39,002 nucleotides of DNA, from positions 1-39,002 of the forward strand of contig CAKTXO010000006.1 in assembly GCA_934630985.1 (NCBI GenBank). Direction: 5' to 3'. Numbering within the stretch: the stretch's first letter is position 1; the number at the start of each line of letters is the position of its first letter. Positions 1 through 8,813 of the stretch are shown here, piece after piece. Both the position numbers and the translations under genes were made by a program. Under the pieces are notes generated by a model, which did no database searches, had not been told where the DNA came from, and was given only the letters and a program-made list of their open reading frames with translations. Source of the stretch: an uncultured Oscillospiraceae bacterium. Its GTDB lineage: Bacteria > Bacillota > Clostridia > Oscillospirales > Oscillospiraceae.

Positions 1-237
1 AACGGCCGCGGCAATCCCGGAAGGGGTTACCGCGGCCGTTTCGTATGCTGCGCCGGAGGCGTGCTGCTCCTCCCCTTGGCGGCAGCCCCGGCTTCAAGCG
101 GTTGATTGCCCAAGAACCGCCGGAACACAACCACCGGGTGCCGGTCTTGCCCAACCGGTACCCGGCTTACATCCTAGGAAAGGGAGATAATCATGGACTT
201 TTCAGCTTCTGCATGATAGAATATGCAGAGGCTTTTT
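1..237 (+). promoter_or_regulatory. Structured leader with terminator-like stem upstream of cbiA
   Basis: This GC-rich noncoding stretch precedes the cobalamin operon. Seen directly: a perfect 11-bp stem (1-11 with 30-40), a 6-bp stem (98-103 with 115-120), and a 12-bp stem with one G-U pair (134-145 with 154-165). The last two both carry the sequence TTGCCCA in or beside their loops. A 10-bp stem with one G-U pair (205-214 with 223-232) is followed by TTTTT, which looks like an intrinsic terminator. A seven-codon ORF (193-216, MDFSASA) runs into the 5' arm of that terminator. The conserved B12-box and core of cobalamin riboswitches were looked for and not found. Attenuation of the operon is an inference; the terminator could instead end a gene upstream of the window. 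Confidence 0.45.
205..237 (+). terminator. Terminator or attenuator before cbiA
   Basis: The stem GCTTCTGCAT / ATGCAGAGGC has an 8-nt loop and is followed by five T, then a second T run at 241-247. It lies 54 nt before the cbiA start. Because no convincing promoter is visible between it and cbiA, transcripts for the operon probably read through it, which would make it an attenuator. That last step is inference. Confidence 0.6.
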
Positions 238-290
238 GGTGCTTTTTTCCGGAATCGTACATTGGCGTACAGGAGAAGGAGGTAGCGGTT

Positions 291-1643
291 ATGAAGCGGA
301 AGATCCCCCGGCTGGTGCTGGCCGGAACCAACAGCGGCTGCGGCAAAACCACCGCGGTCTGCGCGCTTTTGCAGGCGCTGGTGAACCGAGGCCTGAAAAC
401 CGGAGCCTTCAAGTGCGGCCCGGATTATATTGACCCCATGTTTCACAGCCGGATTATCGGCGCGAAGTGCGCCAATCTGGATCTGCATTTTTTCCCGGAG
501 AACACCCTGAACTGCCTGCTGGCAAAAAACGGGGAAGACCGGGATGTGAGCCTGATTGAGGGCGTCATGGGCTACTATGACGGCGTGGGACTGACCACCG
601 CCAAGGGCAGTACCTACGAAATTGCCCGGGTGACCAACAGCCCGGTGGTGCTGGTGGTGGGGGTCAGAGGCGCAGCCCTGTCCGCCCTGGCCACCATCCA
701 GGGCTTTCTGGATTTTGCCCCGGACAATCGGATTCAGGGCGTGATTCTGAATCGGTGCACGGCCATGACCTATCCCGCCCTGGCGGCGGAAATCGAGAAA
801 CGGTTCGGAATCCGTGCCTACGGCTTCCTGCCGGAAATGCCCGGGTGCGCCCTGGAAAGCCGCCATCTGGGTCTGGTCACCGCCGGAGAAGTGGCGGATT
901 TGAAGGAAAAAATGCAGCTTCTGGCAGCCCAGGCGGAGAAAAGCCTGGATATGGACGGCCTGATCGCCCTGGCAAAGGGAGCAGCGGCGGCAGAGTATAC
1001 GCCGGTGGCGCTGCCTCAAAAGGAGCCGGTGCGGATCGGGATTGCCCGGGACAAGGCCTTCTGCTTCTATTATGAGGATTCCCTGGGAATGCTGGCGGAA
1101 ATGGGCGCGGAACTGGTGCCCTTCAGCCCCCTGGCGGACAAGACCCTGCCGGAAAATCTCCATGGCCTGTACCTGGGGGGCGGTTATCCGGAGTTATACG
1201 CAGGGCGTCTGTCGGAAAACGTTTCCATGCGTCAGTCTCTCCGGTGGGCTTTGGAAGCCGGTCTTCCCTGTATTGCCGAGTGCGGCGGGTTCATGTATCT
1301 GACCCAGGCCATTGGGGAAAGCCCCATGGTGGGCTTCCTGCCGGGCAGCTGCTTCGACACCGGAAGGCTCACCCGGTTCGGCTATGTGACCCTGGAGGCG
1401 AAAAAGGACAATCTTCTCTGCCGGGCAGGGGAGCAGATCGCCGCCCATGAGTTCCACCACTGGGACTGCACCGACCCCGGTACGGATTTTCTCGCGCGCA
1501 AGCCAACCGGGCGGCACTGGGACTGCGCCGTTTCCACGCAAACCCTCTACGCGGGCTATCCTCACTTCCATTTTTATTCCAACCCGGCCTTTGCCGAGCA
1601 TTTCTACGAAATCTGCATCAAGGAGAAGCATTGCCATGATTGA
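291..1643 (+). CDS. cbiA: Cobyrinate a,c-diamide synthase CbiA
   Basis: Glutamine- and ATP-dependent enzyme that amidates the a and c side chains of cobyrinate (cob(II)yrinic acid). The open frame extends upstream to position 45, but the start at 291 is preceded by a strong AGGAGAAGGAGG site and gives the usual N-terminus MKRKIPRLVLAGTNSGCGKT, with the P-loop at residues 10-17. The product is 450 residues, normal for the family. The N-terminal dethiobiotin-synthetase-like ATP-binding domain is followed by a class I glutaminase domain with its nucleophile in AECGGFMYL and the conserved FHFYSNP near the C-terminus. It is the first gene of the cobalamin operon and its last 8 nt overlap cbiC, which implies translational coupling. 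Confidence 0.95.
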   Translation: MKRKIPRLVLAGTNSGCGKTTAVCALLQALVNRGLKTGAFKCGPDYIDPMFHSRIIGAKCANLDLHFFPENTLNCLLAKNGEDRDVSLIEGVMGYYDGVGLTTAKGSTYEIARVTNSPVVLVVGVRGAALSALATIQGFLDFAPDNRIQGVILNRCTAMTYPALAAEIEKRFGIRAYGFLPEMPGCALESRHLGLVTAGEVADLKEKMQLLAAQAEKSLDMDGLIALAKGAAAAEYTPVALPQKEPVRIGIARDKAFCFYYEDSLGMLAEMGAELVPFSPLADKTLPENLHGLYLGGGYPELYAGRLSENVSMRQSLRWALEAGLPCIAECGGFMYLTQAIGESPMVGFLPGSCFDTGRLTRFGYVTLEAKKDNLLCRAGEQIAAHEFHHWDCTDPGTDFLARKPTGRHWDCAVSTQTLYAGYPHFHFYSNPAFAEHFYEICIKEKHCHD

Positions 1644-2259
1644 AAATATCAAGCCTATGGACATTGAAAAGCGCAGCTTTGCTATTATTACCCAACTGCT
1701 GGGGGATACCCGGCTGGATCCGGAAAACGAGCTGGTCATCAAGCGGGTGATTCACACCTCCGCGGATTTTGACTATGTGGAGAACCTGGTGTTCTCCGAA
1801 CATGCAGTGCAAAAGGGCATTGCCGCCCTGCAGGATGGCTGTGATATCGTTACCGACACCCAGATGGCAAAAGCCGGTATTAACAAGACCATCCTTACCA
1901 AGCTGGGAGGACAGGTCCACTGCTTCATGTCTGACCCGGATGTGGCGGCGGAGGCTAAGGAGCGGGGCATTACCCGGGCCATTGTCTCCATGGAACGGGC
2001 GGCGAAGCTCCCCAAGCCCTGCATTTTCGCCATCGGAAACGCGCCTACGGCGCTGATTTCCCTCCACGAGCAGATTCATTCCGGAAGCCTCCATCCGGCG
2101 CTGGTCATCGGTGTGCCCGTGGGCTTTGTGAACGTGGTGGAGAGCAAGGAGCTGATTCTGACCGACCCGGTGCCCCACATCGTGGCCAGAGGCCGGAAGG
2201 GCGGCAGCAACGTGGCGGCGGCCATCTGCAACGCCATGCTCTACCAGATCATGCGGTAA
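1636..2259 (+). CDS. cbiC: Cobalt-precorrin-8 methylmutase CbiC
   Basis: Moves the methyl group from C11 to C12 of cobalt-precorrin-8 to give cobyrinate. The start is the ATG at 1636, inside the end of cbiA; the open frame begins much earlier, at 1447, but that part only shadows cbiA. The 207-residue product has the family's length. The catalytic histidine is seen in KRVIHTSADFDY (about H40). Conserved blocks VTDTQMAKAGI, AIGNAPTAL and VGVPVGFVNVVESKE follow, ending in the substrate-binding region RGRKGGSNVAAA. It sits between cbiA and cbiD with a 3-nt gap to the latter. Confidence 0.95.
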   Translation: MIENIKPMDIEKRSFAIITQLLGDTRLDPENELVIKRVIHTSADFDYVENLVFSEHAVQKGIAALQDGCDIVTDTQMAKAGINKTILTKLGGQVHCFMSDPDVAAEAKERGITRAIVSMERAAKLPKPCIFAIGNAPTALISLHEQIHSGSLHPALVIGVPVGFVNVVESKELILTDPVPHIVARGRKGGSNVAAAICNAMLYQIMR

Positions 2260-2262
2260 GCT

Positions 2263-3402
2263 ATGGAAGAATTTATTGAAAAAGACGGGAAAAAGCTTCG
2301 CTATGGCTATACCACCGGCTCCTGTGCCGCGGCGGCGGCCAAGGCGGCGGCCTGGATGCTGCTGACGGGAAAGCGGAAGGACACCATTTCCCTGGTTACG
2401 CCCAAGGGCATCCCCCTTTCTTTGCAGGTGGAGGACATCCGGATGGAGGAGGACTTTGCTTCCTGCGCCATCCGCAAGGACAGCGGAGACGACCCGGACG
2501 TGACCAACGGTACGCTGGTTTATGCCAGGGTCTCCAGGCGCGGCACCCTGGAAATCACCATAGACGGCGGCTTCGGCGTAGGCAGGGTCACAAAAAAAGG
2601 CTTGGATCAGCCGGTGGGAAATGCCGCCATCAATTCTGTCCCCCGGAAAATGATCCGGGAGAATCTGGAGGAGGTTCTGAGCCTGACGGATGCCGACTGC
2701 GGCCTGGATGTTCTGATCTCCGTACCCGATGGGGAGCGTCTGGCAAAGCAGACCTTCAACCCCCGACTGGGCATTGTGGGGGGCATTTCCGTCCTGGGCA
2801 CCACGGGCATCGTGGAGCCCATGAGCGAAAAGGCACTGGTGGACACCATCCGAGTGGAGCTGAATCAGCGGCGAGCCGGCGGCGGGGACTATGTGCTGCT
2901 GACTCCGGGCAATTACGGCTGTGATTTTATCCGGGCGGGGCTGAACCTGCGGCCGGAGTGGGCGGTACAGACCTCCAATTTCATCGGCCAGAGCCTGGAC
3001 ATCTGCCGGGAGCTGGGCTTCCGGGGGGCGCTTCTGGTGGGACACATCGGAAAGCTGGTGAAAGTTGGCGGGGGAATGCTGAACACCCACTCCAAATACG
3101 GGGACTGCCGGATGGAAATTCTGGCGGCTCACGCCGGAAAGGCCGGGCTGTCCCCGGAAAAAATCGGGGAAATTCTGGACTGTGTAGCCTGCGACGATGC
3201 CCTGCGGATTTTACAGGAGGCAGGCTGCCGGGAGAAAGCTCTGGAAAGTCTCAATGAGCGGATTCTCTTCCACCTGCGCCATCGGGCAGGGGAAAACCTG
3301 GAATTGGGGACCATACTGTTTTCCAAGGAGTACGGCCTGCTGGCTCAGTCGGCCAATGCCTTGAATTTGATCGAAAATATCACAAGGGGGAAAGATTTAT
3401 GA
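2263..3402 (+). CDS. cbiD: Cobalt-precorrin-5B C1-methyltransferase CbiD
   Basis: SAM-dependent C1 methylation of the corrin ring in the anaerobic pathway. The 379-residue product begins with the family hallmark LRYGYTTGSCAAAAAKAA and contains GGISVLGTTGIVEPMSEKA and the later GHIGKLVKVGGGMLNTHS block, all typical of CbiD. CbiD is unrelated in fold to the CbiE/F/H methyltransferases, so its presence marks the oxygen-independent route. It starts 3 nt after cbiC and overlaps cbiF by 4 nt. Confidence 0.95.
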   Translation: MEEFIEKDGKKLRYGYTTGSCAAAAAKAAAWMLLTGKRKDTISLVTPKGIPLSLQVEDIRMEEDFASCAIRKDSGDDPDVTNGTLVYARVSRRGTLEITIDGGFGVGRVTKKGLDQPVGNAAINSVPRKMIRENLEEVLSLTDADCGLDVLISVPDGERLAKQTFNPRLGIVGGISVLGTTGIVEPMSEKALVDTIRVELNQRRAGGGDYVLLTPGNYGCDFIRAGLNLRPEWAVQTSNFIGQSLDICRELGFRGALLVGHIGKLVKVGGGMLNTHSKYGDCRMEILAAHAGKAGLSPEKIGEILDCVACDDALRILQEAGCREKALESLNERILFHLRHRAGENLELGTILFSKEYGLLAQSANALNLIENITRGKDL

Positions 3403-4154
3403 TACATTTTGTTGGCGCGGGCAGCGGCGCGGTGGATCTCATCACCGTCCGGGGCGCAAGACTTCTACAGGAGGCGGATGTGGTGATCTACGCCGGTTCT
3501 CTGGTGAACCCCCAGCTACTCGATAGCTGCAAGCCCGGCTGTGAAATCCACAACAGCGCGAAAATGACCTTGGAGCAGGTGATTGCGGTTATGGAATCGG
3601 CGGAGCAGGCGGGAAAAACCACCGTCCGGCTCCACACCGGCGACTCCAGCATTTACGGTGCCGTCCGGGAGCAGTTTGACGAACTGGAAAAGCGGGGAAT
3701 TGCCTACGATGTCTGCCCCGGCGTCAGCGCCTTCTGCGGAGCGGCCGCGGCACTGAAAGCGGAGTACACCCTGCCGGATGTGAGCCAGACCGTGATTATC
3801 ACCCGCACTGCCGGGCGCACCCCCGTGCCTGAGCGGGAATCCATTCGGGCGCTGGCTGCCCACCAGTCTACCATGGTGCTGTTTCTCAGCACCGGCCTGA
3901 CCGAGCAGCTTCAGGCCGAGCTTCTGGCGGGCGGCTATCCCGGCACGACCCCGGTGGCGGTGGTCTACAAGGCCACCTGGCCTGAGCAGAAGATTTTCCG
4001 CTGCACCGTGGACACCCTCCATCAGACGGTGACGGAAAACGGCCTGACCAAAACCTCGCTGATTATCGTGGGCAACTGCATGGGGGACACCTATATGCGT
4101 AGCCTGCTGTATCACCCCGAATTCACCACGGAATTCCGGGAGGCTACCCGGTGA
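3399..4154 (+). CDS. cbiF: Cobalt-precorrin-4 C11-methyltransferase CbiF
   Basis: SAM-dependent methylation at C11 of cobalt-precorrin-4. The 251-residue product is a tetrapyrrole methylase (class III methyltransferase fold). The N-terminus MIHFVGAGSGAVDLITVRGARLL is the usual glycine-rich opening, followed by VVIYAGSLVNP, the HTGDSSIYGA loop and CPGVSAFCGAAAAL. The AGSLV and GDSSIYGA motifs point to CbiF/CobM rather than CbiH or CbiE. It overlaps cbiD (ATGA-type, 4 nt) and cbiG (GTGA, 4 nt). Confidence 0.94.
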   Translation: MIHFVGAGSGAVDLITVRGARLLQEADVVIYAGSLVNPQLLDSCKPGCEIHNSAKMTLEQVIAVMESAEQAGKTTVRLHTGDSSIYGAVREQFDELEKRGIAYDVCPGVSAFCGAAAALKAEYTLPDVSQTVIITRTAGRTPVPERESIRALAAHQSTMVLFLSTGLTEQLQAELLAGGYPGTTPVAVVYKATWPEQKIFRCTVDTLHQTVTENGLTKTSLIIVGNCMGDTYMRSLLYHPEFTTEFREATR

Positions 4155-5161
4155 AAGCGGCTTTGTTTGCCTTCACCCGCCGGGGCTGCAAAACCGCCCG
4201 GCGGATTCTGACGGCCTTGCCGGAGGCGCAGTGGCAGTGTTTTACTCTGGAACGGTTTTCGGAGCCGGGCTTTGAGTCGCTGACCCCGGAATGCTGCGGG
4301 CAGGCCTTCGGCGCTTCGGACTTGCTGGTGTTTGTGGGAGCCTGCGGCATTGCCGTGCGGAAAATCGCTCCCTTTGTCCGGGATAAACGGACAGACCCGG
4401 CGGTGGTGTGCGTGGACGAGCAGGGAACCTTCGCAATTTCCCTGCTGTCCGGCCATATCGGCGGCGCCAACGGCCTGACGAAGACCATTGCCCAGGCGGT
4501 GGGGGCGGTGCCGGTAATCACGACGGCTACGGACGTGAACGGAAAATTCTCCGTGGACACCTGGGCTGCGGAAAGCGGCTGCGTCATTGACGACATGAAG
4601 CTGGCAAAGGCGGTTTCCGCCGCCATTTTGGAGCGGAACGTTCCTTTTTCCAGTGTGTTTCCCGTTGTGGGGAGACTGCCGGACGGTCTGACCCCGGGAA
4701 AGACCGGAGATCTTGGAATTTGCGTTTCCTTTCAGGAAAGCGCACCCTTTGTGCGTACCCTGCGCCTGATTCCGAGAATTCTGCATTTGGGGCTTGGCTG
4801 CCGCAAAGGCACGCCGAAAGAGACCATTGCCCAGGCGGTGGACAGGGTGTTTCGGGAAAACCGTCTGGATTTTCGAGCCGTCTGCCTGGCGGCGTCCATT
4901 GATTTGAAGCAGGAGGAGCCGGGGCTTCTGGCCTTCTGCCGGGAGCGGGAGCTTCCCGTGAAATTTTATTCCGCGGCTCAATTGAGCGCGGTGCCCGGGG
5001 AATTTACCCCGTCGCCCTTTGTCCGGAGTGTCACCGGCGTGGACAACGTCTGTGAGCGGGCGGCTTTGCTGGGGGCGGAGCGTTTACTTGTGAAAAAAAC
5101 AGCCGACTGCGGGGTGACCGTGGCGGTTGCTGTAAAGCATTGGGAGGTACACTTTGGGTAA
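4151..5161 (+). CDS. cbiG: Cobalt-precorrin-5A hydrolase CbiG
   Basis: Opens the delta-lactone of cobalt-precorrin-5A and releases acetaldehyde, a step unique to the anaerobic route. The 336-residue product starts at a GTG that overlaps the cbiF stop (GTGA). Conserved blocks are LVFVGACGIAVRKIAPF, then DPAVVCVDEQGTFAISLLSGHIGGANGL in the N-terminal part, and a C-terminal CbiG domain starting near residue 215 (LHLGLGCRKGTP) and ending with the KKTADCGVTVAVA block. Length and two-domain arrangement are normal. Its last 8 nt overlap cbiH. Confidence 0.93.
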   Translation: MKAALFAFTRRGCKTARRILTALPEAQWQCFTLERFSEPGFESLTPECCGQAFGASDLLVFVGACGIAVRKIAPFVRDKRTDPAVVCVDEQGTFAISLLSGHIGGANGLTKTIAQAVGAVPVITTATDVNGKFSVDTWAAESGCVIDDMKLAKAVSAAILERNVPFSSVFPVVGRLPDGLTPGKTGDLGICVSFQESAPFVRTLRLIPRILHLGLGCRKGTPKETIAQAVDRVFRENRLDFRAVCLAASIDLKQEEPGLLAFCRERELPVKFYSAAQLSAVPGEFTPSPFVRSVTGVDNVCERAALLGAERLLVKKTADCGVTVAVAVKHWEVHFG

Positions 5162-5885
5162 GCTGACGGTTGTGGGCATTGGCCCTGGAGATTACGAGAA
5201 TATGACTGTCCGGGCAGACCGGGCGCTGGCACGGTGTGATACCATCATCGGCTATCACGTCTATGTGGATCTGGTTCGGGAGCGGTATCCGGACAAGGAA
5301 TTTCTGACGACCCCCATGACCCGGGAGGCTCAGCGGTGCCGGATGGCTCTGGAAGAGGCAAAAAAAGGAAAAGACGTGGTGATGGTCTGCTCCGGGGACA
5401 GCGGCATTTACGGCATGGCTGCCCTGGTCTATGAGCTTCGGGGAGAGGAAGCGGAGCCGGAAATTCAGGTCGTTCCCGGCCTGACCGCCGCATGCAGCGG
5501 CGCGGCTCTGCTGGGCGCACCGCTGACCCATGATTTCGCGGTGATCAGCCTCAGCGACCGGCTGACCCCCTGGGAGAAAATCGAAAAGCGGCTGGAATGC
5601 GCCGCCCAGGCGGATCTGAGCATCGTGCTCTATAACCCGGCCAGCCACGGCCGGCCGGATTATCTGCGTCGAGCCTGTGAAATTCTGCTGGGAGTGCTGC
5701 CGGAGGATCGTCCCTGCGCCGTGGCGCAGGCCATCGGCCGGGAAGGGGAGAACCGTCGGTTTTTCACCCTGGGACAGCTGAAGGATGCCCAGGTTGACAT
5801 GTTCTGCACGGTATTCATCGGCAACAGCGCCACCCGGATGATCGGCGGCAACATGGTCACGCCCAGAGGATACCGGGATGTGTAA
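5154..5885 (+). CDS. cbiH: Cobalt-factor III C17-methyltransferase CbiH
   Basis: Catalyses C17 methylation with ring contraction, which makes the corrin from the porphyrin-like ring. The 243-residue product is another tetrapyrrole methylase: GKLTVVGIGPGDYENMTVRADRAL, then IIGYHVYVDLV (the CbiH/CobJ form of this motif), VCSGDSGIYGMAALV and VVPGLTAACSGAALLGAPL. The start is a TTG inside the end of cbiG, with GGGAGG about 8 nt upstream. It is followed by an 8-nt overlap with the cbiJET fusion. Confidence 0.93.
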   Translation: MGKLTVVGIGPGDYENMTVRADRALARCDTIIGYHVYVDLVRERYPDKEFLTTPMTREAQRCRMALEEAKKGKDVVMVCSGDSGIYGMAALVYELRGEEAEPEIQVVPGLTAACSGAALLGAPLTHDFAVISLSDRLTPWEKIEKRLECAAQADLSIVLYNPASHGRPDYLRRACEILLGVLPEDRPCAVAQAIGREGENRRFFTLGQLKDAQVDMFCTVFIGNSATRMIGGNMVTPRGYRDV

Positions 5886-7857
5886 GCTGTGTGTATTTGC
5901 CGGCACGACCGAAGGCCGGGAGCTGACGGATTTTTTGTGTGATCAGGGAGTTCGGGTCACTGCCTGCGTAGCTACGGAGTATGGGGAAACCCTGCTCACC
6001 CCCCGGGAAAATCTGACCATTTCCGCCAAGCGGCTGACTGACCGGGAAATGGAAGAATTGTTTGCCCGGGAACGCTTTGACCGGGTCATTGACGCAACCC
6101 ACCCCTACGCCAGCGCGGTGACGGAGAATATCGCCGCCGCCTGCGAAAGAACCGGCACCCCTTATCTGCGGCTGTCCCGCCGGGGAGCGGAAAAGGCGGA
6201 AGAAGGCGTGTTTGTGCCGGATATTGCCGGAGCCGTGGAATATCTGAACGGCACCCAGGGCTCGATTCTTCTGACCACCGGCAGCAAGGAGCTGGCAAAG
6301 TATGCTGGCCTGGCAGATTTTTCCAACCGGGTGTACGCCCGGGTGCTGCCTATGGAGGATTCTCTGGCGCTGTGCCGGGAGGCGGGGCTGAAGCCTGCCC
6401 ATATCCTGGCCATGCAGGGCCCCTTTACCCGGGAAATGAACGTGGCGATGCTCAGAAGCCTGGGAGCAAAATTTCTGGTTACCAAGGATTCCGGTACAGC
6501 CGGTGGATTTGACGAGAAGGTTTCCGCTGCCCGGGAGGCCGGAGCTGTCCTGGTGGTTATCGGCCGTCCGCCCCAAAGGTGCGGGCTGTCCCTGGAGGAA
6601 ACCATTGGGGTGCTTTGCGGCCAGTACGGTTTCCGCCCTCAGCCCCAGGTGACGGTGGCGGGCATCGGCCCGGGAAGCCTCCAGGCCATGACCGGTGAGG
6701 TTCGCCGGGCTTTGGAAAGGGCGGATTGCCTCATCGGAGCCAAGCGGATGCTGGAATCGGCGCACCCGGGACAGGCCGTTTATGAGGCCGTTTCTCCGGA
6801 TAAAATTTCAGATTATATCCATTCTCACAGGGAATACCGGCGTTTTACCGTGGTGATGTCCGGAGACGTGGGCTTTTTCAGCGGTACGAAAAAGCTGCTG
6901 CCCCTGCTTTCCGATTGCCGTGTGACGGTGCTTCCCGGCCTCAGCTCCCTCAGCTGCCTATGCGCCCGGCTGGGAGCCTCTTATGAGGACGTGGTGAACG
7001 TGAGCCTTCATGGGCGGGAGCGCAACATCCTGCCCGATATCCGCAGACACCGGCGGGTTTTTACCCTGGTGGGGGGCGAAAACGGCATGGGAGATCTCTG
7101 CCGCCGTCTGACGCAGGCAGGTCTTGGCTATGTGCAGGTCAGCGCGGGAGCGAATCTCAGCTACCCGGAAGAAAAAATCACGGTAGGCACTGCCGAGGAG
7201 CTGTCCCAGGTGACCTTTCCCAGTCTGTGTGCGGCTTTGATTGAAAATCCCACCCCGGATTGGGTGGTAACGCCGGGTCTGCCGGACGAGGCCTTTACCC
7301 GGACAGAATCCGTGCCTATGACCAAAAGCGAGGTGCGCTCGGTGTGCCTGTCCAAGCTGCGGCTGACGGAAAACCCGGTCTGCTGGGATGTGGGCGCGGG
7401 CAGCGGCAGCGTGGCCATTGAAATGGCGCGGCTTGCCCCCGGCGGTACCGTTTGGGCAATTGAGCGGAAGGAAAACGCACTGGAGCTGCTTCGGGAGAAT
7501 GTCCGGAAGTTTGCCCCCGGCAATCTGTCGGTGGTTTCCGGACTTGCGCCGGAGGCCTGCCGGGATTTGCCAGCGCCTACCCATGTATTCATCGGCGGCA
7601 GCGGGGGAAATATGAAGGAAATTCTGGAAACGGTGCTGGAAAAGAATCCCAACGCCCGGATTGTGGCTACGGCGGTGACTCTGGAATCCGTCGCGGAGCT
7701 GACCCGGTGTCTGGGGGAGCTTTCCTTCGGCCAGACCGAGGTGGTTTCCCTGAGCGTTGCCCGGGATCGGAAGGCAGGCCATTATCATCTGATGACCGGC
7801 CAGAACCCCATCTATATTTTCACTATGCAGGGAGGAAGCGGAACATGCGCTCACTGA
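5878..7857 (+). CDS. CbiJ-CbiE-CbiT fusion: cobalt-precorrin-6A reductase and C5/C15 methyltransferases
   Basis: One 659-residue frame carries three enzymes. Residues about 1-255 are CbiJ (LCVFAGTTEGRELTDFL, IDATHPYASAVTENI, LLTTGSKEL), which reduces cobalt-precorrin-6A. Residues about 258-462 are CbiE (VTVAGIGPGSLQAMTGEV, MSGDVGFFSGTKKL, VLPGLSSLSCLCARLG), the C5 methyltransferase. Residues about 463-645 are CbiT (GLPDEAFTRTESVPMTKSEV, CWDVGAGSGSVAIEMARL), the C15 methyltransferase/decarboxylase with a Rossmann SAM site. CbiE-CbiT fusion is common (CobL-like); adding CbiJ at the N-terminus puts consecutive steps in one chain. No stop or frameshift interrupts the joins. It overlaps cbiH by 8 nt and cbiB by 13 nt. 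Confidence 0.93.
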   Translation: MCKLCVFAGTTEGRELTDFLCDQGVRVTACVATEYGETLLTPRENLTISAKRLTDREMEELFARERFDRVIDATHPYASAVTENIAAACERTGTPYLRLSRRGAEKAEEGVFVPDIAGAVEYLNGTQGSILLTTGSKELAKYAGLADFSNRVYARVLPMEDSLALCREAGLKPAHILAMQGPFTREMNVAMLRSLGAKFLVTKDSGTAGGFDEKVSAAREAGAVLVVIGRPPQRCGLSLEETIGVLCGQYGFRPQPQVTVAGIGPGSLQAMTGEVRRALERADCLIGAKRMLESAHPGQAVYEAVSPDKISDYIHSHREYRRFTVVMSGDVGFFSGTKKLLPLLSDCRVTVLPGLSSLSCLCARLGASYEDVVNVSLHGRERNILPDIRRHRRVFTLVGGENGMGDLCRRLTQAGLGYVQVSAGANLSYPEEKITVGTAEELSQVTFPSLCAALIENPTPDWVVTPGLPDEAFTRTESVPMTKSEVRSVCLSKLRLTENPVCWDVGAGSGSVAIEMARLAPGGTVWAIERKENALELLRENVRKFAPGNLSVVSGLAPEACRDLPAPTHVFIGGSGGNMKEILETVLEKNPNARIVATAVTLESVAELTRCLGELSFGQTEVVSLSVARDRKAGHYHLMTGQNPIYIFTMQGGSGTCAH

Positions 7858-8804
7858 CTGCCCTGATTCTGGGATTTTTCCTGGATTTGCTGATTGGCGA
7901 TCCCCATGGCATTCCCCATCCGGTGGTGCTCATTGGAAAGCTGATTGGGGTTACGGAAAAGGCCATGCGGGCCCTTTTCCCCAAAACCGCCTGGGGGGAG
8001 AAGCTGGCAGGGGGAGCCGTTTGGCTCATTGTGGTGAGCCTCAGCACGGCTGTGCCCTGGATACTTTTGCACTTTGCCAATGGGGTAAGCCCCTGGTTGG
8101 GTCTTGCCCTGGAGACGGTGATGTGCGCTCAGATTCTGGCGACCAAATCCCTCCGGCAGGAGAGTATGCGGGTTTTTGAGGCTCTGAAAACCGGCGATCT
8201 GGCCAGGTCGCAATATGCGGTTTCCCGGATCGTCGGTCGGGATACCACCCGGCTGGATGAGGCCGGAGTGACCCGGGCGGCAGTGGAGACCGTGGCGGAG
8301 AATACCTCCGACGGTGTCATTGCCCCTATGCTGTACCTTGCCATCGGCGGAGCCCCCCTGGGCTTTTTCTACAAGGCGGTGAACACCATGGACTCCATGC
8401 TGGGCTATGTGGAGCCGCCTTATCAAAATGTGGGGCTGGTTCCGGCAAAAATGGACGATGTGTTCAACTTCCTGCCTGCCCGACTGTCGGGGCTGCTGAT
8501 GCTGGCGGCAGGCGCCCTTCTGGGCATGGACGGAAAAAACGGCTGGAAAATTTTCTGCCGTGACCGTTATAACCACGCCAGCCCAAACTCTGCCCAGACG
8601 GAGGCGGTCTGCGCCGGACTTCTGGATCTGCGTCTGGCGGGGGATGCCTGGTATCACGGGGTGCTGCATAAGAAAAAGTTTATCGGCGACCCCATCCGGG
8701 AAATTGAGAGCGCGGATATTCCCAGAGCCTGCCGTCTGCTGTATGCCACGGCCTTTCTGGGTCTGGTTCTCTTTGCCGGACTGAAATTTTGTTTCCTGAT
8801 ATAG
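7845..8804 (+). CDS. cbiB: Adenosylcobinamide-phosphate synthase CbiB
   Basis: Integral membrane enzyme that attaches aminopropanol (or its phosphate) to adenosylcobyric acid. The start chosen is the ATG at 7845, preceded by GGGAGGAAG; the longer open frame from 7707 merely shadows cbiT. The 319-residue product shows LDLLIGDPHGIPHPVVLIG at the N-terminus, ENTSDGVIAPMLYLAIGG, NTMDSMLGY and DRYNHASPNSAQTEAV, all hallmark CbiB/CobD-type blocks. There are several hydrophobic helices, including one at the extreme C-terminus. It lies just before cobD, whose product supplies its substrate. Confidence 0.95.
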   Translation: MRSLTALILGFFLDLLIGDPHGIPHPVVLIGKLIGVTEKAMRALFPKTAWGEKLAGGAVWLIVVSLSTAVPWILLHFANGVSPWLGLALETVMCAQILATKSLRQESMRVFEALKTGDLARSQYAVSRIVGRDTTRLDEAGVTRAAVETVAENTSDGVIAPMLYLAIGGAPLGFFYKAVNTMDSMLGYVEPPYQNVGLVPAKMDDVFNFLPARLSGLLMLAAGALLGMDGKNGWKIFCRDRYNHASPNSAQTEAVCAGLLDLRLAGDAWYHGVLHKKKFIGDPIREIESADIPRACRLLYATAFLGLVLFAGLKFCFLI

Positions 8805-8813
8805 GAGAAATCT

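Noticed and set aside
1..200. Cobalamin riboswitch
   Set aside because: Expected from the operon, but the conserved core and B12-box sequences could not be found; only unrelated hairpins are visible.
194..222. Promoter TGGACT-17-TAGAAT before cbiA
   Set aside because: Four of six matches at -35, and it lies within the terminator-like stem; too weak to call.
45..290. Upstream extension of the cbiA frame
   Set aside because: The sequence is a structured noncoding leader with no family similarity, and the start at 291 has a strong ribosome binding site and gives the normal N-terminus.
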